A stretch of 64,000 nt of DNA from Devosia yakushimensis (GCF_030159855.1 NZ_BSNG01000001.1:2728001-2792000); one strand, 5' to 3'; positions 1 through 8,729 are shown, numbered from the stretch's first letter. The notes: generated by a model from the letters alone, not told the origin. Numbers and translations: made by a program.

Positions 1-1017
1 GGCGGGGCAGCACTGGACCATGGGCATTTGCTGCGTGGCCGCAGCACGGCCGGGCAATTCGGCCATGTCGTGGTCACACCCGATGGGCTGGTATGCGCCT
101 GCGGACGACGAGGCTGCGTCGAAACACTGAGTTCGGGTACCGCCTTTGGCCGGCATGTCCGCGAGGCTGGTCTGCCGGCGGGCACCGATGCCGACGCCTT
201 GCTCGAACGCCGCGAGCAGGGCGATATGCAGGCAGCGGCGGTGCTGACAGCATGGGCGGGGCCATTGCGCCGGGCCATTGATGGGCTGGTGGCAACGCTT
301 GATCCCGACCTGGTGCTATTGGGCGGCGGCATGGGCGGCAAGGCCGTTGCGGCACTGGCGGGGATTCCCGCCGAGAATTGCTGGTATCAGAGCCCGGTCG
401 TCGCCGCCCAATTGGGCGACGATGCCGGTGTGATTGGAGCCGCGCGCTGCGCCATGGACCGCTTTGCCGCGCGGGGCCGCAAACGTGCCGTGCTGGTCAA
501 TGGCGTGCCGGCCAGCGGCAAAAGCCGGGTGGCACGAGCCTTGTCGGCGCAGACAGGCTGGCCGCTACTGACGCTTGATACGATCAAGAACCCGTTTCTT
601 GAGGTCATCGAGGGAGTAGACCGAGGTTTCAACCGCACGCTGGGCAAGGCAAGCTACAAGGCGATCTGGTCACTGGTAGCCGATGCGCCGGCGGGAACGA
701 CGGTGATCGTGGATGCCTGGTTCGGCTTCCAGCCGCCTGAATTGCTGGAGAGCCACCTCACCATGGCAGGCATTGGCGAGACGCTGGAGATCTGGTGCCA
801 GGCGCCGGCGAACGTGATCGTGGAGCGCTATGCCAGCCGGCTCGGGGACCGCCTGCCGGGACATCCGGGGGCGGCTTATTTGCCAGAATTGGCGGAACTG
901 GCCGCCCGCGCCGAGCCGCTCGGACGAGGACCGGCATTTGCGGTGGATACGACCGAACCAACCGATATCGGGGCCATAGCGAGCTGGATCGCTGACCATT
1001 GGCCAGGGATGCCGTAA
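1..1017 (+). CDS. ROK-family protein fused to a P-loop kinase-like domain (5' end outside window)
   Basis: The reading frame is open from base 1, so the gene starts upstream. About 338 residues are visible. The first ~150 are the C-terminal part of a ROK sugar kinase/regulator fold: GQFGHVVV and the zinc motif CACGRRGC, then LVLLGGGMGG. From about residue 158 a second domain begins with a Walker A motif, VNGVPASGKSR, and continues as a chloramphenicol-phosphotransferase/AAA-like kinase domain (TLDTIKNPF, VIVDAWFGF). ROK proteins usually phosphorylate sugars or act as sugar-responsive repressors. The fused P-loop domain suggests a second phosphotransfer activity, substrate unknown. Whether the missing N-terminus carries an HTH or a kinase ATP motif cannot be seen. 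Confidence 0.85.
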   Translation, partial: GGAALDHGHLLRGRSTAGQFGHVVVTPDGLVCACGRRGCVETLSSGTAFGRHVREAGLPAGTDADALLERREQGDMQAAAVLTAWAGPLRRAIDGLVATLDPDLVLLGGGMGGKAVAALAGIPAENCWYQSPVVAAQLGDDAGVIGAARCAMDRFAARGRKRAVLVNGVPASGKSRVARALSAQTGWPLLTLDTIKNPFLEVIEGVDRGFNRTLGKASYKAIWSLVADAPAGTTVIVDAWFGFQPPELLESHLTMAGIGETLEIWCQAPANVIVERYASRLGDRLPGHPGAAYLPELAELAARAEPLGRGPAFAVDTTEPTDIGAIASWIADHWPGMP

Positions 1018-1151
1018 GACCCACCGGACAATTCGTCGAGGTCTAAACGCACAAGCGTTTGGGTGCGAAACGTGTTGGCTACGAGATCAGCGTCGCAGTC
1101 TTAACGCGCAAGCGTCGCAGGTATTCGCGGTGCGGACAATGAGGAGCAATC

Positions 1152-1226
1152 TGGCTGGGGTGCTAGGATTCGAACCTAGGAATGCCGGTACCAAAAACCG
1201 GTGCCTTACCACTTGGCGACACCCCA
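1152..1226 (-). tRNA. tRNA-Gln (anticodon TTG)
   Basis: Read on the minus strand this folds as a cloverleaf: 7-bp acceptor TGGGGTG/CACCCCA, D arm GCC..GGC-type, anticodon stem CCGGT/ACCGG around loop TTTTGGT (anticodon TTG), and T arm with GTTCGAATC. CCA is encoded at the 3' end (plus-strand bases 1152-1154). It is divergent from tRNA-Pro at 1400. Confidence 0.95.
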
Positions 1227-1399
1227 ACTTGGCGCGGTTCGTACACGGTTTGGTTGCGCTTCGCAACATGGCTGGAAGGGTGGTGAAAAACGCGTGTCGA
1301 GGCGCTTGTATGCGGCGGGAAGCATCGCTATAAAGCGCCCAATCGCGACATGGCGCCGGGGGAAACCCGCACCGCAGACCCGATCGTCGTGATTTCTGA

Positions 1400-1476
1400 C
1401 GGAGTATAGCGCAGCCTGGTAGCGCACCTGCTTCGGGAGCAGGGGGTCGAGTGTTCGAATCACTCTACTCCGACCA
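1400..1476 (+). tRNA. tRNA-Pro (anticodon CGG)
   Basis: Full cloverleaf: acceptor CGGAGTA/TACTCCG, anticodon stem CCTGC/GCAGG around loop TTCGGGA (anticodon CGG), T loop GTTCGAATC, and an encoded CCA end at 1474-1476. A hairpin terminator follows directly. Confidence 0.95.
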
Positions 1477-1479
1477 ATC

Positions 1480-1515
1480 AAGCCCGGCCTCTCAGGAGGC
1501 TGGGCTTTTTCTTTC
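1480..1515 (+). terminator. Intrinsic terminator of tRNA-Pro
   Basis: A GC-rich stem (AAGCCCGGCCTC pairing with GAGGCTGGGCTT, one G-T pair, short loop) is followed by a T-rich run. It lies a few bases after the tRNA 3' end. Confidence 0.8.
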
Positions 1516-1520
1516 CCGCG

Positions 1521-1721
1521 TCATTCCGAGCGCCAGACCGTTTCCGAACGCATATCGGCGTCGCGCACGACCACCTCGATATCGGCGCTGCCCGAGGCCT
1601 GGGCCTGTTTGACGGCGGCCGCGATGGCAAGTTCCTTGGATGTGTATGGTCCCACCAGCGCCCCCTTGAAGCTATAGTGCCAGGCGCGGTCCTGTTCGGC
1701 GACGACATAATGATTGGACAT
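1521..1721 (-). CDS. Small DUF2188-like protein
   Basis: 66 residues. The pattern is a short beta strand with YVVAEQDRAWHYSF, then KELAIAAAVKQAQA (helix) and a final strand IEVVVRDADM. This matches the layout of the DUF2188 family: one domain, HVVP-like first strand, Trp, helix, then a strand ending near a dG/E turn. Function of the family is unknown. It has no signal peptide or membrane segment and is the last gene on the minus strand before the tRNAs. Assignment is by layout only. Confidence 0.65.
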   Translation of the reverse strand: MSNHYVVAEQDRAWHYSFKGALVGPYTSKELAIAAAVKQAQASGSADIEVVVRDADMRSETVWRSE

Positions 1722-1763
1722 GATCCCCTCCCGGCCCGATCAACGCGCCTGGGCCCTGCCGCG

Positions 1764-1819
1764 TTGCGCCGCAATCGCTTCGGCGCAAACAAAAAGGCCG
1801 GCCCCTGGGGACCGGCCTT
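1764..1819 (-). terminator. bioY terminator plus adjacent hairpin
   Basis: Just after the bioY stop, the minus strand has stem AAGGCCGG/CCGGCCTT (1794-1819) followed by a T-rich tract (plus-strand AAACAAAAA). A second stem, TTGCGCCG/CGGCGCAA, lies at 1764-1788. The first is a good rho-independent terminator. The second may reinforce it. Confidence 0.75.
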
Positions 1820-1841
1820 GGGCATAATGATGTGGCGCCGC

Positions 1842-2456
1842 TCAGCGCTTGGCGGCGAACAGGCCCCAGATGCCGGTGACGGTGAGGGCGGCGAGCGCCA
1901 TCTTGAGCACATCCCAGATGATGAAGGGCTGCACGGCCTTGGCAAAGGCCGAGCTCACCACATTGGCCTGGTCGATCCAGCCGGCCTGGCCGGACATGGC
2001 GAGCAGCCAGGCAAAGCCCAGCGCGAACATCACCGCGCCGCCGGCCAGCATGGCGGCAAACAGGGTCAGGGGCTTGCCCGAAGCGCCGCGATCGGCGGCA
2101 AAGCCGATAATGGCGGCCATGGCGAGGAAACCGAACAGGAACCCGCTGGTAGGGCCGACGAGATAGGCCAGGCCCCCGCCAAGCGCGAAGACCGGCAGGC
2201 CGAGCGCGCCTTCAACCAGGTAAAGCGCCACGGTGGCAACACCGATCCGGGCGCCGAAAGCGGCGGCCAAGGCGGCAACGGCAAAGCTCTGCAGCGTTAC
2301 CGGCACGGGCCAGACCGGCACGTTGATCTTGGCGCAAATGGTCAGCAGCAGCGTGCCGAGCACGACGGTCGCCATAGTGGACACCAGTTTGGCAGCGTCG
2401 CCCTTGGGCTGGAACACGCCGAGCAGCGTGTTGGGCGTGGTCAAAGTCACGGCCAT
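1842..2456 (-). CDS. bioY: Biotin ECF transporter S component BioY
   Basis: 204 residues, the usual BioY length. BioY is the biotin-binding membrane subunit of the ECF biotin transporter and can act alone or with BioMN. The N-terminal family signature is present (ICAKINVPVWPVPVTLQSF, ~residues 41-59), followed by about five further hydrophobic helices, Gly-rich turns and a final WDVLKMALAAL segment. A Shine-Dalgarno GGAAGG sits just before the ATG. No bioM or bioN is adjacent, so it probably works alone or with a shared module encoded elsewhere. I see no BioR-type site in the 90-bp upstream region. Confidence 0.93.
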   Translation of the reverse strand: MAVTLTTPNTLLGVFQPKGDAAKLVSTMATVVLGTLLLTICAKINVPVWPVPVTLQSFAVAALAAAFGARIGVATVALYLVEGALGLPVFALGGGLAYLVGPTSGFLFGFLAMAAIIGFAADRGASGKPLTLFAAMLAGGAVMFALGFAWLLAMSGQAGWIDQANVVSSAFAKAVQPFIIWDVLKMALAALTVTGIWGLFAAKR

Positions 2457-2547
2457 TTCATACCTTCCATGCTTCTAATCGGGCGCCATCCCATCCCCGG
2501 GACGCGCATCAGTCCTGACTTCTTAATCTCTCGGCAAAGCCAGCGCA

Positions 2548-3465
2548 ATGACCACACCTGCCCCCGCCCCGGCCTATGACACAAGCTTTGCCCCCCAGAT
2601 CGGCACACCGGTCGGCGTGGCGCCGGGGCTGGTGCGGGTCACTGCGCCCAATGCCAGCCCCTATACCTTTACCGGCACCAATAGTTTTCTCGCCGGCCAT
2701 CACCGGCTGGCGCTGATCGATCCGGGGCCGGAAGACGAAGCCCATGTCGCCGCGCTCACAGCAGCCCTTGCCGGGCGGCCGGTGGATGCCATCATCCTTA
2801 CCCATACCCATCGCGACCATAGCGCCCTGGCCCGGCGTATGGCGTCGCTCCTGCAGGCGCCCCTCTGGTTCGGCGGCCCCCACCGGCTGTCGCGCCCGCT
2901 GCGCCGCTTCGAGCGCAATCCGATTCGGAAATCGGGCGATTGGGATCTGGTGCCCGATCGTACTCTCATGGATGGCGAAACCGTTCCCGCCGGCGACCTC
3001 GCGCTCACGGTCCATGCCACGCCCGGCCATTGCGCCAATCACCTGGCGTTCGGGCTGGCGGGCGACACCCTGCTCACCGGCGATCACATCATGGGCTGGA
3101 ATTCCACCCTGGTCAGCGTGCCCGACGGCTCCATGGCCGATTACCTTGCGTCGCTGGAAAAGGTCATTGCCCTACCCTACCGGCACTATATCCCTGCCCA
3201 TGGCGGCCCCATTGCCGACGGCCCCGCCTATGCCAAGAGCCTCCTGGCACACCGGCAATGGCGGAACGAACAGGTCGTTGCCGCCGTCAAGGCCGGGGCC
3301 CGCAGCATTGGCGCAGTGGTCAAGGCCATCTATCCCACCCAGCCCCTCGCCGTCCGCCGCGCTGCGGCCATGACCATCACGGCGCATGTGGAATATCTCG
3401 AGGCGCAGGGGTTGTTGCAGGTGCGGCGAGGATGGTCCGGGACGCAGTTGGCAACCCTCCGCTAG
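2548..3465 (+). CDS. MBL-fold metallo-hydrolase (LACTB2-like)
   Basis: 305 residues. The metal motif THTHRDH is at residues 85-91. Further ligands are in ATPGHCANH (~156) and LLTGDHIMGW (~175), and the last His lies in HYIPAHGGP (~215). The C-terminal ~70 residues look like the winged-helix tail of LACTB2-type enzymes (RAAAMTITAHVEYLEAQGLL). Such proteins hydrolyse thioesters or cut nucleic acid. The substrate here is unknown. It is divergent from bioY, 91 bp apart, with a palindromic repeat after its stop. Confidence 0.9.
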   Translation: MTTPAPAPAYDTSFAPQIGTPVGVAPGLVRVTAPNASPYTFTGTNSFLAGHHRLALIDPGPEDEAHVAALTAALAGRPVDAIILTHTHRDHSALARRMASLLQAPLWFGGPHRLSRPLRRFERNPIRKSGDWDLVPDRTLMDGETVPAGDLALTVHATPGHCANHLAFGLAGDTLLTGDHIMGWNSTLVSVPDGSMADYLASLEKVIALPYRHYIPAHGGPIADGPAYAKSLLAHRQWRNEQVVAAVKAGARSIGAVVKAIYPTQPLAVRRAAAMTITAHVEYLEAQGLLQVRRGWSGTQLATLR

Positions 3466-3534
3466 GCCAGCAGATCTCACAGTGCGCCCGGAACACCACC
3501 AGATATGGAAGAAGCCCCAATCCCCCACCCACCA

Positions 3535-3622
3535 AAATCGCCTCCCTCGGGCTTGACCCGAGGGCCGCTCGCCGCTTGTGCCGGGCCGAGAAAGACCCAC
3601 GGTCAAGCCCGAGGGAAGCGGC
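3535..3622 (-). repeat. Dispersed intergenic palindromic repeat, copy A
   Basis: About 85 bp with inverted ends (CCTCGGGCTTGACC near both ends) and an internal CCCGGCACAAGCGGCGAG core, here in reverse orientation. The same unit occurs near 10101, 17086 and 18490. It lies between two convergent genes. Confidence 0.85.
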
Positions 3623-3686
3623 ACAAAATCCAGCGCTCTGCCACAAGCGCCCATTGCCCACGGTGTCGTTCCCGCGAAAGCGCGCC

Positions 3687-4502
3687 CTAATTCGCCGGCA
3701 CCGGCACAGGCGTCACCGCCTCCGCCTCGCCCTCCGGCTCGAGCGTCGGATTATCCCGCAGCAGCACCGTCACCGCATCGTCCAGCGCGATGAGAAATTC
3801 CTCGATCCTCTGCCCATTCGATCCGAAATCATGCAGCGCATTGAGCGAGGCCGAACGCATATCGACGGCGGAGCCCTCCTCCGTCGCCGTCACCCGCAGC
3901 ACAGCTTCCTCACGCCAGCCCGGCAATGTCATCGCCTGGGCATTGATGCGGCCTGGGGCATCGCCCACCGGTTCGCGCCGCAGGCGCACATCCCAGCCGC
4001 GCTCGGCGACCATGCGTTCGACAAGGGCGAAAGTCTGTTCGGGAACCAGGGGATAGGTTCGCGTCTGCACATTGGGGAAAATCGCGGCCATTTGCGCCGA
4101 TGTGAGCAGTTTGGGAGCGGGCATGGCCGCCGTTCCCGGCTCAAACACCAGCGGCAGCGCACCGCGGGTGGTGGTCGCCATGTCGGTGGCGGGGGGATAG
4201 CGCAGCATGAGGCTGCCATACCAGCCAAAGGGGGCGAGGCACAAAAGGCTCAGCGCCAGGCCGGCCAGCGCCTTGCCCCAGCCATGATCGCCGGTGTGCC
4301 AGAGCCGGCCCAGCGCGATCAGCGAGGCGAAAAAGGCAATGGCCGCCACCAGCCCTGCTAGCACCACCGCTACCAGGAACACATCGCTGGTGATGAAGCG
4401 CTCGCGATGCAGCAGCACGGGGATGACCACCAGCGGCAGGGCCAGCGTGCCCAGCCGGCGCGCCCAGATGGCCCATCTCGATGTCCGGATCAGTATGCGC
4501 AA
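3687..4502 (-). CDS. DUF1499 membrane-anchored protein
   Basis: 271 residues. Three hydrophobic segments (about 16-30, 40-65 and 80-100) precede a soluble domain of the DUF1499 type (AIFPNVQTRTYPL, ERGWDVRL, VDMRSASLNALHDFGSN). The RSAS..G.SDFG-like ending is typical of DUF1499. Function is unknown. The most upstream start is TTG (4502) and no ATG is available until after the membrane region, so a TTG or nearby start is likely but not certain. Confidence 0.8.
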   Translation of the reverse strand: MRILIRTSRWAIWARRLGTLALPLVVIPVLLHRERFITSDVFLVAVVLAGLVAAIAFFASLIALGRLWHTGDHGWGKALAGLALSLLCLAPFGWYGSLMLRYPPATDMATTTRGALPLVFEPGTAAMPAPKLLTSAQMAAIFPNVQTRTYPLVPEQTFALVERMVAERGWDVRLRREPVGDAPGRINAQAMTLPGWREEAVLRVTATEEGSAVDMRSASLNALHDFGSNGQRIEEFLIALDDAVTVLLRDNPTLEPEGEAEAVTPVPVPAN

Positions 4503-4563
4503 CGTGCCGCCGTCAGTTCAGTTCGCCGCGCATGGTAACGGCAAGGTCTTGCAGGAGTTTGAA

Positions 4564-4742
4564 GATTTTTCTCCCCGCTTTCGCGGGGATGACATCGTGG
4601 TGGTCGGGACATTGAGCGAATCCACCGGCTCTATTCCTTCCCTCCCCCTTGAGGGGAGGGATCGAGGGAGGGGGTCGGCGCGATTTCGCGCAGGAGCCAA
4701 GACGACCCCCACCCCGGCCCTCCCCTCAAGGGGAGGGAGGCC
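4564..4742. repeat. GC-rich inverted repeats between DUF1499 gene and pdxH
   Basis: A GCTTTCGCGGGGATGACA repeat half occurs at 4564-4595. It is followed by CCCTCCCCTTGAGGGGAGGG-like arms at 4637-4660 and 4718-4742 (CCCTCCCCTCAAGGGGAGGG). The arms are self-complementary and also complementary to each other. No gene is visible in 4503-4771. Confidence 0.8.
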
Positions 4743-4771
4743 CCGCGGCGAGATCAATGCAAATCAAAACC

Positions 4772-5395
4772 CTAAGGATAAAGCCGTGTGCTCACCCAGC
4801 GTGCGCCTTCGCGGGTGAATCTGACCCGGTCATGCAGCCGGAATTGCCCGTCTTTCCAGAATTCGAAGACCTGCGGCAGGACCCGGAAGCCCGACCAATG
4901 GGCTGGCCGCATCACCGGCCCCTCGCCCACTTGGGCCGTCAGCGCATCCACCCGAGCAATCAGCTCGGCCCGGCTGGCCAGCGGCCGCGATTGTTCGGAG
5001 GCCGCAGAGGCGATCTGGCTGCCTCTGGCACGCGAAGCATGGTAGGCATCGGCCTCTTCGGGCGCCACCAATTCCACAAGCCCGCGAATCCGCACCTGCC
5101 GGCGCAGTGACTTCCAGTGCATCAGCAAGGCGGCCTTGCGATGGGCCAGCAATTGGCGGCCCTTGTCGCTCTCGAAATTGGTGAAAAAGCAGAAGCCGCG
5201 CGAATCACGGGCATTGAGCAGCACCATGCGGGCATCGGGCATGCCCTCCTCGTCCACCGTCGCCAGCGCCATGGCATGGGGATCGTTCGGCTCGGCCTCC
5301 TGGGCCAGGGCGTACCATTCCTCGAACACGGCATAGGGGTCGAGATCGGCGCGGTCGCCGTCATCGAACAGGCGTTCGGTGAGGGTTTGCAACAT
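4772..5395 (-). CDS. pdxH: Pyridoxamine 5'-phosphate oxidase
   Basis: 207 residues. This FMN enzyme oxidises PNP/PMP to pyridoxal 5'-phosphate. The core is DPYAVFEEWYALAQEAEPNDPHAMALATVDEEG, with ARMVLLN, FCFFTNFESDKGRQL, LHWKSL-type (LMHWKSLRRQVRIRG) and SRARGSQI, then the C-terminal FWKDGQFRLHDRVRF. The ATG at 5395 (MLQTLTERLF) gives the family's usual N-terminus. A longer frame reading upstream would run into the divergent dnaJ-like gene. The two genes are divergent, 86 bp apart. Confidence 0.95.
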   Translation of the reverse strand: MLQTLTERLFDDGDRADLDPYAVFEEWYALAQEAEPNDPHAMALATVDEEGMPDARMVLLNARDSRGFCFFTNFESDKGRQLLAHRKAALLMHWKSLRRQVRIRGLVELVAPEEADAYHASRARGSQIASAASEQSRPLASRAELIARVDALTAQVGEGPVMRPAHWSGFRVLPQVFEFWKDGQFRLHDRVRFTREGARWVSTRLYP

Positions 5396-5481
5396 GTGAA
5401 CACACCCAAAAACTGGACAAGGCGCGGGGCCGTGGCCATATAGGACGGGAAACCTTGGCGAAGCAACGCCAGACTCATTGA

Positions 5482-6423
5482 ATGGACCAGATGCGCGATC
5501 CCTATACCGTGCTTGGGGTGCCACGTTCGGCGAGCGAGAAGGACATCAAGTCCGCCTATCGCAAGCTCGCCAAGAAGTATCACCCCGACCAAAATCCCGA
5601 TGATACCTCGACGCACGGCAAATTTGCCGAGGCGACCAATGCCTATGACCTGTTGACCGACGCGGAAAAGCGCGGCCAGTTCGACCGCGGCGAGATCGAT
5701 GCCGATGGCAATCCGAAATTTGCCGGCTTCAATTCCGGCGCCGCGCGCGGTGGCCGCCCCGGTCAGGGCGGGTTTTCGGCCGAGGACATTCTCAAGGAAT
5801 TCATGAGCGGCTTTGGCGGCCAGCCGCGCGGCAGTGCGGGCCGCGGCCCGGCCGGTGGCGCGCAATGGGATCCGTTTGCCGGCGCTGCCGCGGGCGGCGG
5901 GCGCGGACAGGCCAAGGGCGAGGATATTGTCGTCACCGCTGCCGTGTCGCTCGAGGATGCCCACAAGGCCGCTTCGATCCCCGTGCGCATGCCTTCGGGC
6001 AAGGTGCTGTCGGTCAAGCTTCCCGAAAAGGTGGAGGAAGGCCAGCAGATCCGCCTCAAGGGCCAGGGCAGTCCCTCCCCCTTCGGCGAGCCGGGCGATG
6101 CCCTGGTCACCGTGCGCTTTGAAAAATCCAAGCAGTTCCGCCGCGACGGGGCCGACCTGCGCACCGATGTCCCGATCACACTCTACGAAGCCGTGCTGGG
6201 CACCAAGGTGCGCGTGCCCACGCTCGACGGCTCGGTGGAACTCACCCTGCCCCCCGGCGTCGACACCGGCAAATCCTTGCGCCTCAAGGGCAAGGGCCTT
6301 TATGGCGGCGGCGACCTCTATGTGAACCTCAAGGTGGTCTTGCCCCCAGGCGGGGACGCCGACCTCGAAGCCCTGGCCCGGTTCATGCGCGATCAGAAGC
6401 CCTATAAGGTGCGGGACAACTAG
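5482..6423 (+). CDS. J-domain co-chaperone, type II (CbpA/DjlA-like, DnaJ C-terminal)
   Basis: 313 residues. J domain at 5-70 with the HPD motif at 34-36. A Gly/Arg/Phe-rich linker follows (~80-140), then the DnaJ C-terminal substrate-binding domain (VTAAVSLEDAHKA, LKGQGSPSPFGEPGD, DVPITLYEAVLGTKV). There is no CxxCxGxG zinc finger, so this is a class II J-protein rather than DnaJ. It stimulates an Hsp70 partner (DnaK, not in the window). Divergent from pdxH. Confidence 0.93.
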   Translation: MDQMRDPYTVLGVPRSASEKDIKSAYRKLAKKYHPDQNPDDTSTHGKFAEATNAYDLLTDAEKRGQFDRGEIDADGNPKFAGFNSGAARGGRPGQGGFSAEDILKEFMSGFGGQPRGSAGRGPAGGAQWDPFAGAAAGGGRGQAKGEDIVVTAAVSLEDAHKAASIPVRMPSGKVLSVKLPEKVEEGQQIRLKGQGSPSPFGEPGDALVTVRFEKSKQFRRDGADLRTDVPITLYEAVLGTKVRVPTLDGSVELTLPPGVDTGKSLRLKGKGLYGGGDLYVNLKVVLPPGGDADLEALARFMRDQKPYKVRDN

Positions 6424-6492
6424 CTCCGCCCCACCCACGGAGCCTTTCCCTCGCCCCTTGGGGAGAGAGGGAAAGGAAGAGAAGCGCGGCGC

Positions 6493-7446
6493 CTACCCCC
6501 GTGGCGCCGCCGCCCTTTGCAGCCGATCATTGATCGCCTCGCCCAGCCCCTCATCAGGGATCGGCGCCACCGCGATCACCTTGCGCCCCTCGGCATCCAG
6601 CTCATGCAGCATGGCGAAGAGGTTCCGCGCCGCTTCCTTCAAATCCCCCGACGGCGACAGGTTTCGCACCGGCCCCTCAAACGCCGCCGCCGCACCAAAG
6701 GCCAGATAGGCCTCTCCGTCCCGCGGTTCTGTATCGAGCCGCATCAGCGCCTCGGGCGCATAGTGGCTGAGCAGCATGCCGGGCGCTGCAATCGCCGCAT
6801 CCTTTTCCGCCAGCTCCACCACCGCTCCCAATGCAAGCTCGATATCCGCACGCGCCATGGCGCCGGATCGCAGCTGGATCAGCCGGTCGCCCTCGACCCG
6901 GATAATGGTCGATTCCACCCCCGCCCGGCATGGCCCGCCATCGAGCACTGGCACGCGCCCGGCAAAGCCGAGCCGCACCTGATAGGCCGTGGTCGGCGAC
7001 AACCGTCCAGATGGATTGGCCGAAGGCGCCGCCAGCGGCCGCCCCACCGCGCGCAGCAATTCCAGCGCCACCGGATGATCGGGAATGCGAATTGCCACCG
7101 TATCGAGCCCGGCTGTCGCCACATCGGCCAGCCCATTGCCCGGCCGCGCCGGCAAGACCAGCGTCAGCGGCCCCGGCCACAAAGCCGCGACCTTGCGCGC
7201 CGCCGGTGAAAACACCGCCAGCGTCTCGGCCATGGCCAGATCGGCGCAATGGATGATCAGCGGATTGAAGCGTGGTCTTCCCTTGGTCTCGTAGATCGAC
7301 AGCACCGCATCGGCATTGGTCGCGTCGGCGCCCAGCCCATAGACCGTTTCGGTGGGAAAAGCGCAAAGCCCGCCCGCCCGCAGGATGGAAGCGGCCTCAT
7401 CTACCGTTTTCGGTTCAGGAAATGCTAATTCACCATTCATCGTCAT
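6493..7446 (-). CDS. tsaC: L-threonylcarbamoyladenylate synthase, Sua5 type
   Basis: About 317 residues. It makes threonylcarbamoyl-AMP for the t6A37 tRNA modification. The YrdC/SUA5 domain covers ~15-200 (FPTETVYGLGADA, KGRPRFNPLIIH, SANPSGRLSPTTA). The extra C-terminal ~110 residues, with the LLSHYAP motif, make it the long Sua5 form. The ATG at 7446 (or the second at 7440) is chosen because a longer frame would overlap the divergent hydrolase gene at 7511. Confidence 0.93.
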   Translation of the reverse strand: MTMNGELAFPEPKTVDEAASILRAGGLCAFPTETVYGLGADATNADAVLSIYETKGRPRFNPLIIHCADLAMAETLAVFSPAARKVAALWPGPLTLVLPARPGNGLADVATAGLDTVAIRIPDHPVALELLRAVGRPLAAPSANPSGRLSPTTAYQVRLGFAGRVPVLDGGPCRAGVESTIIRVEGDRLIQLRSGAMARADIELALGAVVELAEKDAAIAAPGMLLSHYAPEALMRLDTEPRDGEAYLAFGAAAAFEGPVRNLSPSGDLKEAARNLFAMLHELDAEGRKVIAVAPIPDEGLGEAINDRLQRAAAPRG

Positions 7447-7510
7447 GGCCGTTGTTTGACAATGACGCCCCACCACGTCAAGACGAAGTGGAGGGAAACC
7501 GGAGCCCCGC

Positions 7511-8458
7511 GTGACCACGCTTCTCGTCAGCCAGCCAGATTTTGCCGATCATGTCACCCCGCAAGGCCATGCCGAGCGGGCCGACCGCATCATCGCGGTC
7601 GAGGAAGCCCTGGCCCGCTCGCGCTTTGACGCCCTGGTCCGCCGCAATGCCCCAACCGGCGATCTGATGCTGGCCGAGCTGGTCCATGACAGCCGCTACC
7701 TGCCGCAATTGCGTGCCGCCCGCCCCGCCGAGGGCATCGGCCAGCTCGACCCTGACACCTTCATTTCCGCCCGTTCGCTCGACGCTGTCGCCACCGGCAT
7801 TGGCGGCGCATTGCTGGCGCTGGATGCGGTGCTATTGGGCGAAGCCGACAATGCCTTTTGCGCCATCCGCCCACCCGGCCACCATGCCGAAATCGACCGA
7901 CCCATGGGCTTTTGCCTGGTCAACACCGTCGCCATTACCGCCCGCGAAGCCCAGCGCAAATATGGCGCCGAGCGCATCGCCATCGTTGATTTCGACGTGC
8001 ATCACGGCAATGGCACGCAGGACATTTTCAAAGCCGACCCCACGGTCTTCTACGCCTCCAGTCACCAGATGCCGCTCTATCCCGGCACCGGCCATCCGCG
8101 CGAAACCGGCGTCGGCAATATCGTCAATGTGCCGCTCGACGCCAATTCGGATGGCGCGGCCATGCGCGACGCCTATCTCACCCGCATCATCCCCGCCTTG
8201 ATCGATTTTTCGCCTGACCTGCTGCTGCTTTCGGCGGGCTTTGACGCTCATCGCCTCGATCCGCTGGCCCAGCTCAATTGGGAATCCTCGGACTTCAGCT
8301 GGCTCACCGGAAAATTGATGGATGTGGCCGAGCGCTGCTGCGGCAACCGCATTGTATCGCTGCTCGAAGGTGGCTATGACCTCAAGGGGCTGGCGGGCGG
8401 TGCGTCGCACCATGTCGCCATGCTGATGGACGGCGCCGTTGGCCGCCTGGAAGACTGA
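7511..8458 (+). CDS. Histone deacetylase/acetylpolyamine amidohydrolase family protein
   Basis: 315 residues starting at GTG 7511. It has the class II deacetylase zinc site: RPPGHHA (His124-His125), DFDVHHGNGTQ (Asp160, Asp162, His164) and SAGFDAH (Asp245), plus the transition-state Tyr289 in LEGGYD. Bacterial members deacetylate polyamines or acetyl-lysine. The substrate is not shown here. It heads a plus-strand operon with xseB (11-bp gap), SCO and tlyA. Confidence 0.92.
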   Translation: MTTLLVSQPDFADHVTPQGHAERADRIIAVEEALARSRFDALVRRNAPTGDLMLAELVHDSRYLPQLRAARPAEGIGQLDPDTFISARSLDAVATGIGGALLALDAVLLGEADNAFCAIRPPGHHAEIDRPMGFCLVNTVAITAREAQRKYGAERIAIVDFDVHHGNGTQDIFKADPTVFYASSHQMPLYPGTGHPRETGVGNIVNVPLDANSDGAAMRDAYLTRIIPALIDFSPDLLLLSAGFDAHRLDPLAQLNWESSDFSWLTGKLMDVAERCCGNRIVSLLEGGYDLKGLAGGASHHVAMLMDGAVGRLED

Positions 8459-8469
8459 AGGAGCCCGAT

Positions 8470-8718
8470 ATGGCCGAAACCACCAATGACGATGTGAAGA
8501 CACTGAGCTTTGAGGCCGCTTTGGCCCAGCTCGAGGAAATCGTCGGCAAGCTGGAATCGGGCCGGGCGCCGCTGGCCGAATCCATCGCCATCTACGAGCG
8601 TGGCGAGGCCCTCAAGGCCCATTGCGAAACCCTGTTGCGGACGGCAGAAGCCCGTATCGAAAAGATCACTCTCTCCCGCGACGGCCGCCCCACCGGCACC
8701 GAGCCGCTGGACGCCTGA
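8470..8718 (+). CDS. xseB: Exodeoxyribonuclease VII small subunit
   Basis: 82 residues. XseB binds XseA and forms the processive exonuclease VII, which degrades single-stranded DNA. Family pattern: SFEAALAQLEEIVGKLESG, then SIAIYERGEALKAHCETLL. A GGAG lies before the ATG. xseA is not in the window. Confidence 0.95.
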   Translation: MAETTNDDVKTLSFEAALAQLEEIVGKLESGRAPLAESIAIYERGEALKAHCETLLRTAEARIEKITLSRDGRPTGTEPLDA

Positions 8719-8729
8719 GGCGTCGCGCC

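Noticed and set aside
2457..2547. BioR-type operator (TTATCTATAA-like) before bioY
   Set aside because: No match in the 91-bp gap between bioY and the MBL gene.
2940..4361. A 473-codon plus-strand frame across the end of the MBL gene and the DUF1499 gene
   Set aside because: It runs out of frame through the MBL gene, through a palindromic repeat and antisense to DUF1499. Arg/Pro/His-rich composition indicates a shadow.
4772..5524. Longer N-terminus for pdxH starting at 5524
   Set aside because: It would overlap the divergent J-protein gene and add 43 non-conserved residues. ATG 5395 gives the conserved start.
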